From Burkholderiales bacterium (GTDB lineage: Bacteria > Pseudomonadota > Gammaproteobacteria > Burkholderiales > Casimicrobiaceae), in assembly GCA_020852555.1 (NCBI GenBank), contig JADZAQ010000109.1, positions 1 through 60,932 of the forward strand: a DNA stretch of 60,932 nt. Reading direction: 5' to 3'. The first letter of the stretch is position 1, and each line of letters starts with the position of its first letter. The position numbers and the translations under genes were made by a program. Positions 9,143 through 17,493 of this stretch are shown here, piece by piece. The notes under the pieces were generated by a model, which saw nothing but the letters and a program-made list of their open reading frames with translations, searched no databases and was not told the origin of the DNA.

Positions 9143-10474
9143 TCAGTTGCCCTCGCTGCCGCGCAGCTTGGGATCGAGCGCGTCGCGCAGCGCGTCGGTG
9201 AAAAGCGAGAAGGCGGTGACGAGCAGCGCCATCGACACGCCGGCCGCCACGAGCTGCCACCACTTGCCGAGCAGGAGTTCGTTCTGCGCCTCGTTCAGCA
9301 TCGAGCCCCACGAGACGACGTCGACCGGTACGCCGAAGCCCAGGAACGAGAGGATCACCTCGGACTTGATGAAGGCGACGACGAGGATCGACAACTGCAC
9401 GAGGACGACGTGCGAGACGTTGGGGAAGATGTGCCGGTACATGCGCCGCGCATTCGAGGCACCGATCGCGTTCGCCGCCTGCACGTACTCGCGCCCCTTG
9501 TGCTTGAGGTACTCGGCGCGGATCAGGCGGAACACCCCCGTCCAGCCGGTGAGACCCAGGATGAGCACGATGGTCATGGTGCCCTTGTGCTGCAGCACCG
9601 CCGCGACCGCGAGAATGAGCAGCAGATAGGGGATCGAGCTGAAGATGCTGTAGAACCAGTTGAGCGCGTCGTCGACCCAGCGCCCGTAGTAGCCCGCGAA
9701 GGCGCCCAATACCGTGCCGATGAAGGTGGCGACGAAGGCGGCGGCGAGCCCCACGAAGATCGACGTTTCCGAACCCTTGATCGTCTTGGCGATCACGTCG
9801 CGGCCCCACTTGTCGGCACCGAAGGGCAGCGTCGCGCGACGGCCGCCGGTCGCGCCGGAGCCCGTGCCGGGCGCCGCGCGCTCGGCTTCGATGTCCTTCA
9901 TGACGTCGGCGAGCGGATCGGCCGTCGCACCCCGACTGCGACTCGCCGGCGCCGGTGGCTTCGCGGCATGCTTCGCGGCCTCGATCTCCTGCATGACGTC
10001 GGCGAGCGGATCGACGAAGCCGGTGTCCTCCCGCGTCCGTCCGCCCGCACCACCCGGCGGCGCCGGCGTCCCGACGCCGGGATTGGGCTGCGCCTCGCCG
10101 CGCAACTCGGCGATCACGTCACCCAGCGGATCGACCACCTCGGCCTCCCAATCGTGCCCGGGCGCCGGTGGCGAGGCCGCAGTGCCGGACGGCAAGGCGG
10201 CACTCGTCGCCGGTGCCGCGGTGATCTCGGCGCCCACGAAGGTCGGCGGCGCATAGTTCACAGCCACCTCGCGCGCCCAGTCACGGGCGATGAGTCCGAG
10301 GCCGGAGAGGATCACCATGGCGATGAAGGCGAGCACGATCGCGAGCGAGATCATCGCCAGCCGATCGCGGCGCAGGCGCCGCCAGGCAAGCGTCCACAGG
10401 CCGGGCGAAACCGAGTGTGGGATCGCCCGGCGGTCGCGCCGCGCAGCGGGCATCATCTCGCCGGCATCGTTCAT
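9143..10474 (-). CDS. Peptide-type ABC importer permease (OppC-like) with a repeat insertion
   Basis: 443 aa from the ATG at 10474, which overlaps the stop of the upstream permease gene by 4 nt. After TM1 (about residues 38-62) the protein has a Pro/Ala-rich stretch of roughly 140 residues. The usual start of the permease domain then follows (LPFGADKWGRDVIAK, about 216-230), with five more TM segments and the EAA-type loop containing GASNARRMYRHIFPN. OppC-like proteins usually have about 300-340 residues, so the insertion explains the extra length. It holds three copies of a DPLxDVhxxh motif (h, hydrophobic; about residues 115, 155 and 186). By topology the loop should be periplasmic. Confidence 0.9.
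   Translation of the reverse strand: MNDAGEMMPAARRDRRAIPHSVSPGLWTLAWRRLRRDRLAMISLAIVLAFIAMVILSGLGLIARDWAREVAVNYAPPTFVGAEITAAPATSAALPSGTAASPPAPGHDWEAEVVDPLGDVIAELRGEAQPNPGVGTPAPPGGAGGRTREDTGFVDPLADVMQEIEAAKHAAKPPAPASRSRGATADPLADVMKDIEAERAAPGTGSGATGGRRATLPFGADKWGRDVIAKTIKGSETSIFVGLAAAFVATFIGTVLGAFAGYYGRWVDDALNWFYSIFSSIPYLLLILAVAAVLQHKGTMTIVLILGLTGWTGVFRLIRAEYLKHKGREYVQAANAIGASNARRMYRHIFPNVSHVVLVQLSILVVAFIKSEVILSFLGFGVPVDVVSWGSMLNEAQNELLLGKWWQLVAAGVSMALLVTAFSLFTDALRDALDPKLRGSEGN
9887..10135 (-). repeat. Three in-frame DPLxDV repeats within the permease gene
   Basis: Three copies encode VDPLGDVIAEL, VDPLADVMQEIE and ADPLADVMKDIE. Two of them share an identical 22-nt stretch (9899-9920 and 9992-10013), spaced 93 nt apart, a multiple of three. 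The linkers between them are Pro/Ala/Gly-rich. Near-identical DNA in two copies suggests recent or ongoing in-frame expansion. Confidence 0.75.
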
Positions 10475-11409
10475 TCGAGCTGGACCCGCGGATCGACCGC
10501 CTTGTACATGAGATCGGCGAGCAGGTTGACGACCATCGTCGCCACCGCCACGTACACGGTGAGCGCCTTGATCACCGGAAAATCGGACCGCTCGACGGCG
10601 AGGATGACCTCGCGCCCGATGCCGGGAATCGAGAAGAAGCGCTCGAGCAGGAAGGCGCCGATCAGCAAGCCCGGCAGCGCCGCCATCACATGGGTGATGA
10701 TCGGGATCGAGGCATTGCGCAGCACGTGCACCCACATGATGCGGTTCTCGGACACGCCCTTGGCGCGCGCGGTGCGCACGTAGTCCTGGTTGATCTCGTC
10801 GAGCACGAAGGTGCGGTACAGGCGCAGGTTGGGTGCGATGCTCACCACGAGCCCGATGAGGATCGGCAGCGCCGCGTAGCGCACCAGGTTCTCCCAGAAC
10901 GAGTCGCCCCAGCCCTGCACCGGGAACCAGCCCAGCTTGTAGGCGAACACATACTGGAAGACGATGATGTAGACGAGGATCGAGATCGACAGCCCCACGG
11001 TGCAGATCACCATTACCGTGCGGTCGGTGAGCGAGCCGCGCACGTAGGCGACGGCGAGCGCCAGCGCCACCGCGACGAGCGTCTCGATGATGAGCAGCGG
11101 CACCAGCAGCGTGAGCGAAGGGCCGAGGCGGGTGGCGAGGATGTGCGACACCGGCTCGTTGGTGCTCCACGACGAGCCGAAATCGGCGGTGACAATCTGC
11201 TTGACGAAGATGCCGAGCTGGACCCAGTACGGCTGGTCGACGCCCAGCTGGCGACGGATGTTGTCGATCTGCTCGGGATTGCTGATCTTGCCGGCGAGCA
11301 CGTACGCGGGATCGCCGCCGAAGAGATTGAAGAGGACGAAGACGAGCAGCACGACCCCGAGCAGCGTCGGGATCATCTGCCACAGCCGTCGCACCACGTA
11401 CGCCCACAT
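10471..11409 (-). CDS. Peptide-type ABC importer permease (OppB-like)
   Basis: 312 aa from the ATG at 11409. TM1 is MWAYVVRRLWQMIPTLLGVV, followed by the OppB/DppB N-terminal periplasmic region (SNPEQIDNIRRQLGVDQPY, then TADFGSSW). The BPD_transp_1 core has six TM segments and the coupling loop DYVRTARAKGVSENRIMWVHV. It forms the channel with the OppC-like subunit encoded by the overlapping next gene. Confidence 0.92.
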   Translation of the reverse strand: MWAYVVRRLWQMIPTLLGVVLLVFVLFNLFGGDPAYVLAGKISNPEQIDNIRRQLGVDQPYWVQLGIFVKQIVTADFGSSWSTNEPVSHILATRLGPSLTLLVPLLIIETLVAVALALAVAYVRGSLTDRTVMVICTVGLSISILVYIIVFQYVFAYKLGWFPVQGWGDSFWENLVRYAALPILIGLVVSIAPNLRLYRTFVLDEINQDYVRTARAKGVSENRIMWVHVLRNASIPIITHVMAALPGLLIGAFLLERFFSIPGIGREVILAVERSDFPVIKALTVYVAVATMVVNLLADLMYKAVDPRVQLE

Positions 11410-11447
11410 GATTCGCTCTCGATCGCGGTTGGTGCGCGGACCGCCGG

Positions 11448-13343
11448 CTACTTGCCCGCGGGGGCCACGTCGACGTACTGCCAGGTCGAAGTGAGGATCG
11501 GATGCCGCCGGTAGCCCTCGATGCGCGGCTGGACGAGCTGGTTGCGATAGCGGCTCACGGTGAGGCGGTGCGGCGCGTAGTACTCGAGCAGGCGCGCCAT
11601 CTTCATGTAGAGGCGATCGCGCTCGGGACCCGCCGGCATGCGCGTCGATTGCCGGTACAGCGCATCGTATTCGGGAATCGCGGTGCAACCATTGTTGCTC
11701 TGGCGCGCGTTGGGCCCGTAGAAGAGCTGCATGAAGTTGTCGCCGTCGGGATAGTCGGCGATCCACGCCGCCTCGCGGCTGGCGAGCTTGCACTGCTTCT
11801 CGAGCTTCAACAGCTCCGGAAACCGGTCGCGCTGGCTCGCCATGCGCACGCCGATCGCGTCGTAACCCTTCTTGGCGAGCTCCTCGAGTTGCCGGCCGAG
11901 CGTGTCCGGGCGCGAAGCATACGTGATGACGAGCGGCGTGCCGTCGGGCCAGGTGCGCCAGCCGTCGGCGCTGCGCCGGTAGCCAAAGCGATCGAGGAGC
12001 TTGTTGGCGAGTGCCGGATCGTAGGTGAGCGTGCTCTTCCAGCCCGGAACGTGGCCGACGACGCCTGGGGGAATCGGATACGCCGCCTCCACCGCCTGCC
12101 CGTTGAGCACGACGCGCACTTCGGCGGCTGCATCGTACGACATGGCGAGCGCTCGGCGCAGCGCGATCTGCGCCTTGCCCATCCCGCCGACGCGCGGGTC
12201 GAGCCAGTTCCAGTAGACGTAGCGGATCTCCGGCTCGACGTAACGGTCGAGGCGGATCCCGCGCGCGGCGAGCTCGGGCTTGAGCGTGCCGTCGGCGCCA
12301 AGGGCGTTGGGCGCGAGCGGCCCCTCCATGTTGAGGAAATCGAGCTCGCCCTGCTGGAAGGCGAGCCAGCGCGTCTGGTCCTCCTCCTGCACGTAGATCT
12401 CGACACGATCGACCGCCGGCACTCGCTTGCCCTTCATCTGCGCGACGAGCTTCTCGTCGCCGGGCTGCACGGGTGCGAAATCCCAGACGACCTTGCGATA
12501 CTCCGGATTCGCATCGAGGACGATCTTGTTGCTGCGGATCCATTCCCCGAGCTTGAACGGTCCGGTGCCGACGGGATGGCTCATCGTGCGCCCGTCGGAC
12601 TCGCCGTACTTCTCGATCACCTCGCGGGCGACGATCGACAGCGCGTCGTGGGCGAGGACGAACGGCAGGTTGTAGTCGGTGTCGGTGAGCCGCAGGCGCA
12701 GCGTGTAGCGGTCGACCACCTCGAGGCCGGGCACCTCGCGCGCGTAGTCGAACTTGCCGGTCTTCGTCGCCGCCGCCACCACCTCGTCCATGCCGACGAA
12801 CTTGCCTTCGACGAGGAAACTCCACGGCGAGCGCAGCTTCGGATCGAGCACGCGCTTGTACGTGTAAACGACATCCTCGGCAGTCAACTCGCGCTTCGCG
12901 CCGCCAAACGCCGGGTCGCTCTGGAAGAGGATCCCGGGGACGAGCCGGATGGTGTAGACCTTGCCCTCGTCGCTCACGTCGGGCAGCGCCGCCGCCGCGT
13001 TGGGGACGAGCTTCGCCGGTCGCGCGAGGTAGTCGTACGTATAGAGCGTATCGAAGATCGCGCGCACGACCCCCGCCGAATACAGGTCGTTCGCCGCCGC
13101 CGGGTCGAACCCCGTCTCGGCGGCGGGAAACACGTCACGGATCACCTTGCGCGGCGCGGCGGCGTGCGCCGTGGCGAAGGTGAGACAGGCGACGACGGCG
13201 GCGAGCACCCCGGCAGCGACCCTGGCGAGCCGCGGGCCACGATGCCGCGGATGCCCGAGCCCGACTTGCGCGCAAGCGCCAGGGCGGAACCGACCCACCC
13301 AACGCTGCGAACCGGGAAGTGCGATGCAACCTGCTCGTGGCAT
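11448..13343 (-). CDS. Extracellular solute-binding protein, family 5 (peptide-type)
   Basis: 631 aa from the ATG at 13343, with a signal peptide recognisable near residues 38-62 (RLARVAAGVLAAVVACLTF, then ATAHA). The long N-terminal stretch before it suggests the true start may lie further downstream. SBP_bac_5 features include TAEDVVYTYKRVLDPKLRSP, MSHPVGTGPFKLGEW and IPEYDALYRQS. These periplasmic proteins bind oligopeptides, peptide antibiotics, heme or nickel complexes; the ligand cannot be inferred. It is the first gene of the importer operon. Confidence 0.9.
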   Translation of the reverse strand: MPRAGCIALPGSQRWVGRFRPGACAQVGLGHPRHRGPRLARVAAGVLAAVVACLTFATAHAAAPRKVIRDVFPAAETGFDPAAANDLYSAGVVRAIFDTLYTYDYLARPAKLVPNAAAALPDVSDEGKVYTIRLVPGILFQSDPAFGGAKRELTAEDVVYTYKRVLDPKLRSPWSFLVEGKFVGMDEVVAAATKTGKFDYAREVPGLEVVDRYTLRLRLTDTDYNLPFVLAHDALSIVAREVIEKYGESDGRTMSHPVGTGPFKLGEWIRSNKIVLDANPEYRKVVWDFAPVQPGDEKLVAQMKGKRVPAVDRVEIYVQEEDQTRWLAFQQGELDFLNMEGPLAPNALGADGTLKPELAARGIRLDRYVEPEIRYVYWNWLDPRVGGMGKAQIALRRALAMSYDAAAEVRVVLNGQAVEAAYPIPPGVVGHVPGWKSTLTYDPALANKLLDRFGYRRSADGWRTWPDGTPLVITYASRPDTLGRQLEELAKKGYDAIGVRMASQRDRFPELLKLEKQCKLASREAAWIADYPDGDNFMQLFYGPNARQSNNGCTAIPEYDALYRQSTRMPAGPERDRLYMKMARLLEYYAPHRLTVSRYRNQLVQPRIEGYRRHPILTSTWQYVDVAPAGK

Positions 13344-13391
13344 TTTCGTCGCGTGCGCCGGGCCGCGGATGGCGGCTCGCCGAAAAATCGC

Positions 13392-13403
13392 GCTAATGTA
13401 CCA
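13392..13403 (-). promoter_or_regulatory. Candidate extended -10 promoter of the peptide importer operon
   Basis: On the minus strand TGG is followed directly by TACATT (13403 down to 13395), an extended -10 pattern about 50 nt upstream of the binding-protein ATG. No good -35 is seen. It lies in the 142-bp divergent region shared with the glycosylase gene. Confidence 0.25.
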
Positions 13404-13485
13404 TTGGCCTGCGGTTTTCCGTCGAGCGGTTTTCCGTCGGCGCCGCCGCCATCGTCGATCACTCGCGCCACCTCCGGCCTCCGTG

Positions 13486-14121
13486 ATGAAGCCCGCCTAC
13501 TGGGACCAGGCCTCGCGCGACCTCGCGACGCGCGATCCCGTGCTGCGCAAGCTCGTCGCCACTTACCAAGGCACGCACCTCGCGCGGCGCGGCGAGCCGT
13601 TCACCGTGCTCGCGCGCGCCATCGTCGGCCAGCAGATCTCGGTCAAGGCCGCGCAGTCGATCTGGGATCGAGTCGCGGCGGCGACCGGCGCCGTCGGAAC
13701 CACGATCACGCTCGATCCGGCGCGGGTGCGCCGCACGCGCCTGACCACGCTGCGCCGCGCGGGACTGTCCGAGCGCAAGGCGGAGTACCTGCGCGACCTC
13801 GCGCGTCATTTCGCGACCGGCACGCTCGAGCCGCGCGAGTGGCCGGCGCTCGACGACGAGACGCTCATCGCGCGTCTCGTCGACGTGAAGGGTATCGGCC
13901 GCTGGACCGCGGAGATGTTTCTCATCTTCCACGAATTGCGCCCCGACATCCTGCCGGTCGACGACATCGGCCTCGTCCGCGCGGTGGCGCTGCACTACCA
14001 CGACGGCACGCGCATGACCGCCGGCGAGTTGCGCAGCTTCGGCGCGCGCTGGGCGCCGTGGCGCAGCGTCGCGACGTGGTACCTGTGGCGCTCGCTCGAT
14101 CCGCTTCCGGTCGAGTATTGA
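13486..14121 (+). CDS. AlkA-type DNA-3-methyladenine glycosylase
   Basis: 211 aa from the ATG at 13486; the upstream open frame has no homology. The HhH-GPD domain shows the helix-hairpin-helix VDVKGIGRWTAEM (residues 132-144) and the catalytic aspartate in LPVDDIG (D160 by alignment with AlkA-type enzymes). AIVGQQISVKAA near residue 50 is the conserved first domain helix. The enzyme removes alkylated purines by base flipping. It has only the catalytic core and lacks the extra N-terminal domain of E. coli AlkA. Confidence 0.9.
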   Translation: MKPAYWDQASRDLATRDPVLRKLVATYQGTHLARRGEPFTVLARAIVGQQISVKAAQSIWDRVAAATGAVGTTITLDPARVRRTRLTTLRRAGLSERKAEYLRDLARHFATGTLEPREWPALDDETLIARLVDVKGIGRWTAEMFLIFHELRPDILPVDDIGLVRAVALHYHDGTRMTAGELRSFGARWAPWRSVATWYLWRSLDPLPVEY

Positions 14122-14166
14122 GTGCCGGCCGCGAGCGACCCTACCGCCACCTCACGGTGCGGCGCA

Positions 14167-14224
14167 GCAACCGGTTGCGACCTTGACCGCAAACCGTGAC
14201 GCCACGTAGTGTTCGCGGTTTGCG
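14167..14224 (+). promoter_or_regulatory. Two palindromic candidate operators upstream of the cupin operon
   Basis: A perfect 12-bp palindrome GCAACCGGTTGC lies at 14167-14178; a central CG with AA/TT flanks is the pattern of LacI-family operators. A second inverted repeat has 9-bp arms (CGCAAACCG at 14188-14196 and CGGTTTGCG at 14216-14224) and a 19-nt spacer. Both lie in the 148-bp intergenic region, about 45-100 nt upstream of the cupin ATG. No regulator gene is encoded next to them. Confidence 0.5.
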
Positions 14225-14269
14225 CGGCGCAGGCTGCGACAGCGCGGCACCTACCGGGAGACCCTTCGC

Positions 14270-14719
14270 ATGAGCGCAGCACCCCCACGCTACGACGGCC
14301 CGCGGGCGCTCGCGCAGTCGCTGTCGGCGTTCGCCCGCAACGCCGCCGCCGATGCGCACTGGGACCGCGAAGGCCTGCGCGGCGACACCGAATATCGCGA
14401 CCTGGGCCTCGCCGCCGCTACCGGCGGTCGCGTCGGCGCCAAGCACATCCGCACGCTCGCGCCGTTGCGCGAGCCGCTCGGCTGGCACTGGCACGACATG
14501 ACCGCGCACTACGTCTACGTGCTGCACGGCTGGCTCACGTTCCGCTTCGCCGGGATCGAAGGCGATGTCACACTGCACGCCGGCGACGGGCTCTCGCAAC
14601 CGGCGGGCGTGCCGCACACGGTGATCGCGCGCGCCGACGACCTCGAGGTCATCGAGATCAACGAGCCCGCCGCCTACGGCACGTGGGACCTGACCGAAGC
14701 CCCGGCGCCGTGGCGGTGA
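14270..14719 (+). CDS. Cupin-domain protein
   Basis: 149 aa. The single cupin barrel has motif 1 with metal-binding histidines (GWHWHDMTAHYVYVLHGWLT, residues 68-87) and motif 2 (HAGDGLSQPAGVPHTVIA). Small cupins of this kind can be dioxygenases, isomerases, lyases or sensors. It is the first gene of a plus-strand run (cupin, permease, binding protein, ATPase, DapA-like enzyme) with short gaps, so it probably acts on, or senses, the same compound. Confidence 0.82.
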   Translation: MSAAPPRYDGPRALAQSLSAFARNAAADAHWDREGLRGDTEYRDLGLAAATGGRVGAKHIRTLAPLREPLGWHWHDMTAHYVYVLHGWLTFRFAGIEGDVTLHAGDGLSQPAGVPHTVIARADDLEVIEINEPAAYGTWDLTEAPAPWR

Positions 14720-14750
14720 CGCGCACGCGCGCACGCGGCCGGAGCGCCCG

Positions 14751-15554
14751 GTGACTCGCGCTGCGGGCGGCGTCGTCGCCTGGCTGCGCACCCGCGGTGG
14801 TGCGCTCGCCATCTTCGCGCTGCTCTTCATCGGGTGGGAGCTCGCCGTGCGGCTCACCGGGATCAAGGAGTACCTGCTGCCGGCGCCATCGAAGATCTGG
14901 ATCGAGTTCTGGAAGCGCCACGACGTCGTGGCGGTGAGCGCCTGGGTCACGACACAGGAGATCCTCGCCGGCTTCGCGCTCGCGGTGGTGGTGAGCGTTC
15001 CGCTGGCGCTCGCGGTGGCCTATTCGCGCTTCATGGAGGAGGCGGTCTATCCCGTCATCGTCTTCCTGCAGATCATCCCCAAGATCGCGATCGCACCGCT
15101 GTTCATCATCTGGTTCGGCTTCGGCTTCACGCCGAAGCTCCTGCTGGTCTTCCTCTTGTCGTTCTTTCCGATCGTCGTCTCCAGCATCGCCGGGTTCAAG
15201 AGCGCGGATCCGGACGTCATGGACTTCGCGCGCACCACCGGCGCCTCCGGCTGGACGATGTTTCGCAAGATCCGCCTGCCGCAGGCGCTGCCGCACATCT
15301 TCACCGGCCTCAAGGTCGGCGCGGCGCTCGCCGCCACCGCCGCGGTCGTCGCCGAATTCGTCGCCTCCGACCGCGGCTTGGGCTACCTCCTGCTCCAGTA
15401 CAACGGCCAGCTCGACACGCCGATGGTCTTCGCCACGATCGTCATCCTGTCGCTCATCGGGCTCGTCGTCTACTACGCCGTCGAAATCGTCGAACGACTC
15501 GCAATTCCCTGGCACGTGTCGCAGCAGGCAAGCGCCAAGGACGCGACCCTTTGA
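14751..15554 (+). CDS. NitT/TauT-family ABC importer permease
   Basis: 267 aa from the GTG at 14751, 31 nt after the cupin stop. It has six predicted TM segments and the BPD_transp_1 coupling loop (DFARTTGASGWTMFRKIRLP). The sequence ILAGFALAVVVSVPLALAVA with IIPKIAIAPLFIIWFGFG is typical of SsuC/TauC/ThiX-type permeases. These importers take up sulfonates, taurine, nitrate, or pyrimidine thiamine precursors. Confidence 0.92.
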   Translation: MTRAAGGVVAWLRTRGGALAIFALLFIGWELAVRLTGIKEYLLPAPSKIWIEFWKRHDVVAVSAWVTTQEILAGFALAVVVSVPLALAVAYSRFMEEAVYPVIVFLQIIPKIAIAPLFIIWFGFGFTPKLLLVFLLSFFPIVVSSIAGFKSADPDVMDFARTTGASGWTMFRKIRLPQALPHIFTGLKVGAALAATAAVVAEFVASDRGLGYLLLQYNGQLDTPMVFATIVILSLIGLVVYYAVEIVERLAIPWHVSQQASAKDATL

Positions 15555-15645
15555 CCGCCCGCTTGGCATCGCCGCGTGTCTTGCGCGCACGCCGTCGGAC
15601 ATTTCCATCACCGCGATCCGCGGGACTTACCCGGAGGAAGGTTCC

Positions 15646-16632
15646 ATGAAGCTCACCCGTATCGCAGCGCTCGTCGCTGCCGCCGTCACGCTCGCCGCGG
15701 TGCCGCTCGCGCAGGCGCAGACGAAGACCCCGGACAAGGTCTCGCTGCGCCTCAACTGGTATCTGGGCGGCCTCCACGTGCCGTTCTATTACGGGAAGGA
15801 CAAGGGCTATTTCGCCGAGGAGGGGATCGACCTCACCATCAACGAGGGGCGCGGCTCGGGCAACACGGTGCAGGTCGTCGCCGCGGGCTCGGACACCTTC
15901 GGCATGGCCGACTCGTCCTCGGTCATCGCCACCGCGGCAAAGGGGGCCGACATCAAGAGCGTGATGTCGCTCCTCAATACCTCCTCGTACGCGGTGGTCT
16001 CCCTCGCCGACAAGCCGATCAAGACACCGCAGGACCTCCCCGGCAAGAAGGTGGCGGTGACCCCGGGCGATCCGCTCGGGCAATTGCTGCAGGCGGTGTG
16101 CAAGGTCAACAACGTCGACTGCGGCAAGATCACCCTGGTCCAGGTCGACCCGGCCGCCAAGATCGTCGCGGTCCTCGAGAAGAAGACCGATGCCCTGCTG
16201 GGCGGCGTCGACGACCAGTACTTCCTCATCAAGTACAAGGGCGGCAATCCGGTCGCGATGCCCTACGCCGATTTCGGCGTCAATACCGTCGGCATGACGA
16301 TCATGACCACCGCCGATACGATCAGCAAGAACCCCGACCTCGTGCGGCGCTTCGTCAAGGCGTCGGTGAAGTCGTGGGAGGAAGCGAAGAAGAATCCGGG
16401 GGCCGCCGTCGATGCCGCCATGAAGGCCAAGCCCGACCTCAACCGTCAGTCGACGCTCGACCAGCTCAACGTCGACCTGGGGCTCCTCGAGTCGAAGAAC
16501 TCGAAGGGGCGGATCGGCTGGGGCGCGCAGGCCGATTGGGAGCAGACGCTCTCGATCCTCAGAAACTACCGCGACGTCGCCACCGACAAACCGTGGACGT
16601 TCTTCCACACCAACGAGTTCCTGCCGAAGTGA
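15646..16632 (+). CDS. NMT1/THI5-like ABC substrate-binding protein
   Basis: 328 aa with a clear signal peptide (MKLTRIAALVAAAVTLAAVP ending in AQAQ). A strong Shine-Dalgarno (GGAGGAAGG) precedes the ATG. The mature start SLRLNWYLGGLHVPFYYGKD, then KGYFAEEGIDLTI, is typical of ThiY/SsuA-type proteins, whose WxxGGLHxPFY segment binds ring or amine ligands. Downstream are GMADSSSVIA and KTPQDLPGKKVAVTPGDP. The ligand is uncertain. No thiamine biosynthesis gene or TPP riboswitch is seen nearby, so a thiamine precursor is only one option. Confidence 0.9.
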   Translation: MKLTRIAALVAAAVTLAAVPLAQAQTKTPDKVSLRLNWYLGGLHVPFYYGKDKGYFAEEGIDLTINEGRGSGNTVQVVAAGSDTFGMADSSSVIATAAKGADIKSVMSLLNTSSYAVVSLADKPIKTPQDLPGKKVAVTPGDPLGQLLQAVCKVNNVDCGKITLVQVDPAAKIVAVLEKKTDALLGGVDDQYFLIKYKGGNPVAMPYADFGVNTVGMTIMTTADTISKNPDLVRRFVKASVKSWEEAKKNPGAAVDAAMKAKPDLNRQSTLDQLNVDLGLLESKNSKGRIGWGAQADWEQTLSILRNYRDVATDKPWTFFHTNEFLPK

Positions 16633-17489
16633 CGGTGCCGGATGTCGGCGCCGCGCATCCCGCCGAGGCGGCGCCGGCGGGCGGCGCTGCGCGCCCCTAC
16701 GTCGCCCTTGCCGGCGTCACCAAAGTCTATCGGCGCGCCCGCCGCGAGGAGACGCACGCGCTCGAGCGCGTGGACCTCGCGATCCGCGAGGGCGAGTTCC
16801 TGGCGATCGTCGGACCGTCCGGCTGCGGCAAGAGCACGCTCTTGCGCCTGGTCGCCGGCTTGCACCTCGCGAGCAGCGGCGAGGTGCGCGTCGACGGCCG
16901 CCTCGTCGACCGGCCGCAGACCAACCTCGGCATCGTATTCCAGAGTCCGGTGCTCCTCGACTGGCGCACCGCGCTTTCCAACGTGCTCGTGCAAGTCGAG
17001 TTGCGCGGACTCGATCCGGCCGCCTACCGGGAGCGCGCGCTGCGGCTCCTGGCCCAGGTAGGTCTCGCCGATTTCGCCGAACGCTATCCGCACGAGCTCT
17101 CCGGCGGGATGCGCCAGCGGGTGGCGATCGCCCGCGCGCTCATCCATGATGCACCACTGCTCCTCATGGACGAGCCGTTCGGTGCCCTCGATGCGCTGAC
17201 GCGCGAGCAGATCCGCCTCGACCTCGAGGCGCTGTGGCTCGCCACGCGCAAGACGGTGCTCTTCATCACGCATTCGATCGACGAAGCGGTGCTGCTCGCC
17301 GACCGCGTCGTCGTCATGTCCCCGCGCCCCGGGCGCATCGAGCGTATCCTCGACATCACGCTGCCGCGCCCGCGCGGGCTCGAGGCGCGTCGTTCGCTCG
17401 ATTTCACCCAAGCCGCGGAAGCCATCACCGCGATCTTTCTCGCCCGCGGCGTGCTGCACGGCGCCGCGCGGCTCATCGGCCAGGAGTAA
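16629..17489 (+). CDS. NitT/TauT-family ABC importer ATPase
   Basis: 286 aa from the GTG at 16629, overlapping the binding-protein stop by 4 nt (GTGA). A GTG two codons later is an alternative. Walker A is GPSGCGKST, the Q-loop region is NLGIVFQSPVLLDWRT, the signature LSGGMRQRVAIAR, Walker B LLLMDEPFGALDA and the H-loop LFITHSIDEAVLL. This matches SsuB/TauB/ThiZ-type ATPases and powers the permease encoded at 14751. Confidence 0.93.
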   Translation: MTVPDVGAAHPAEAAPAGGAARPYVALAGVTKVYRRARREETHALERVDLAIREGEFLAIVGPSGCGKSTLLRLVAGLHLASSGEVRVDGRLVDRPQTNLGIVFQSPVLLDWRTALSNVLVQVELRGLDPAAYRERALRLLAQVGLADFAERYPHELSGGMRQRVAIARALIHDAPLLLMDEPFGALDALTREQIRLDLEALWLATRKTVLFITHSIDEAVLLADRVVVMSPRPGRIERILDITLPRPRGLEARRSLDFTQAAEAITAIFLARGVLHGAARLIGQE

Positions 17490-17493
17490 CGCC

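Noticed and set aside
14221-14272. Possible TPP riboswitch before the cupin/ThiX-like operon
   Set aside because: The short GAGACCCTTCG stretch recalls part of a TPP aptamer, but the CTGAGA and ACCTGAxxxGGxTAATxCC elements are not found, so no riboswitch is called.
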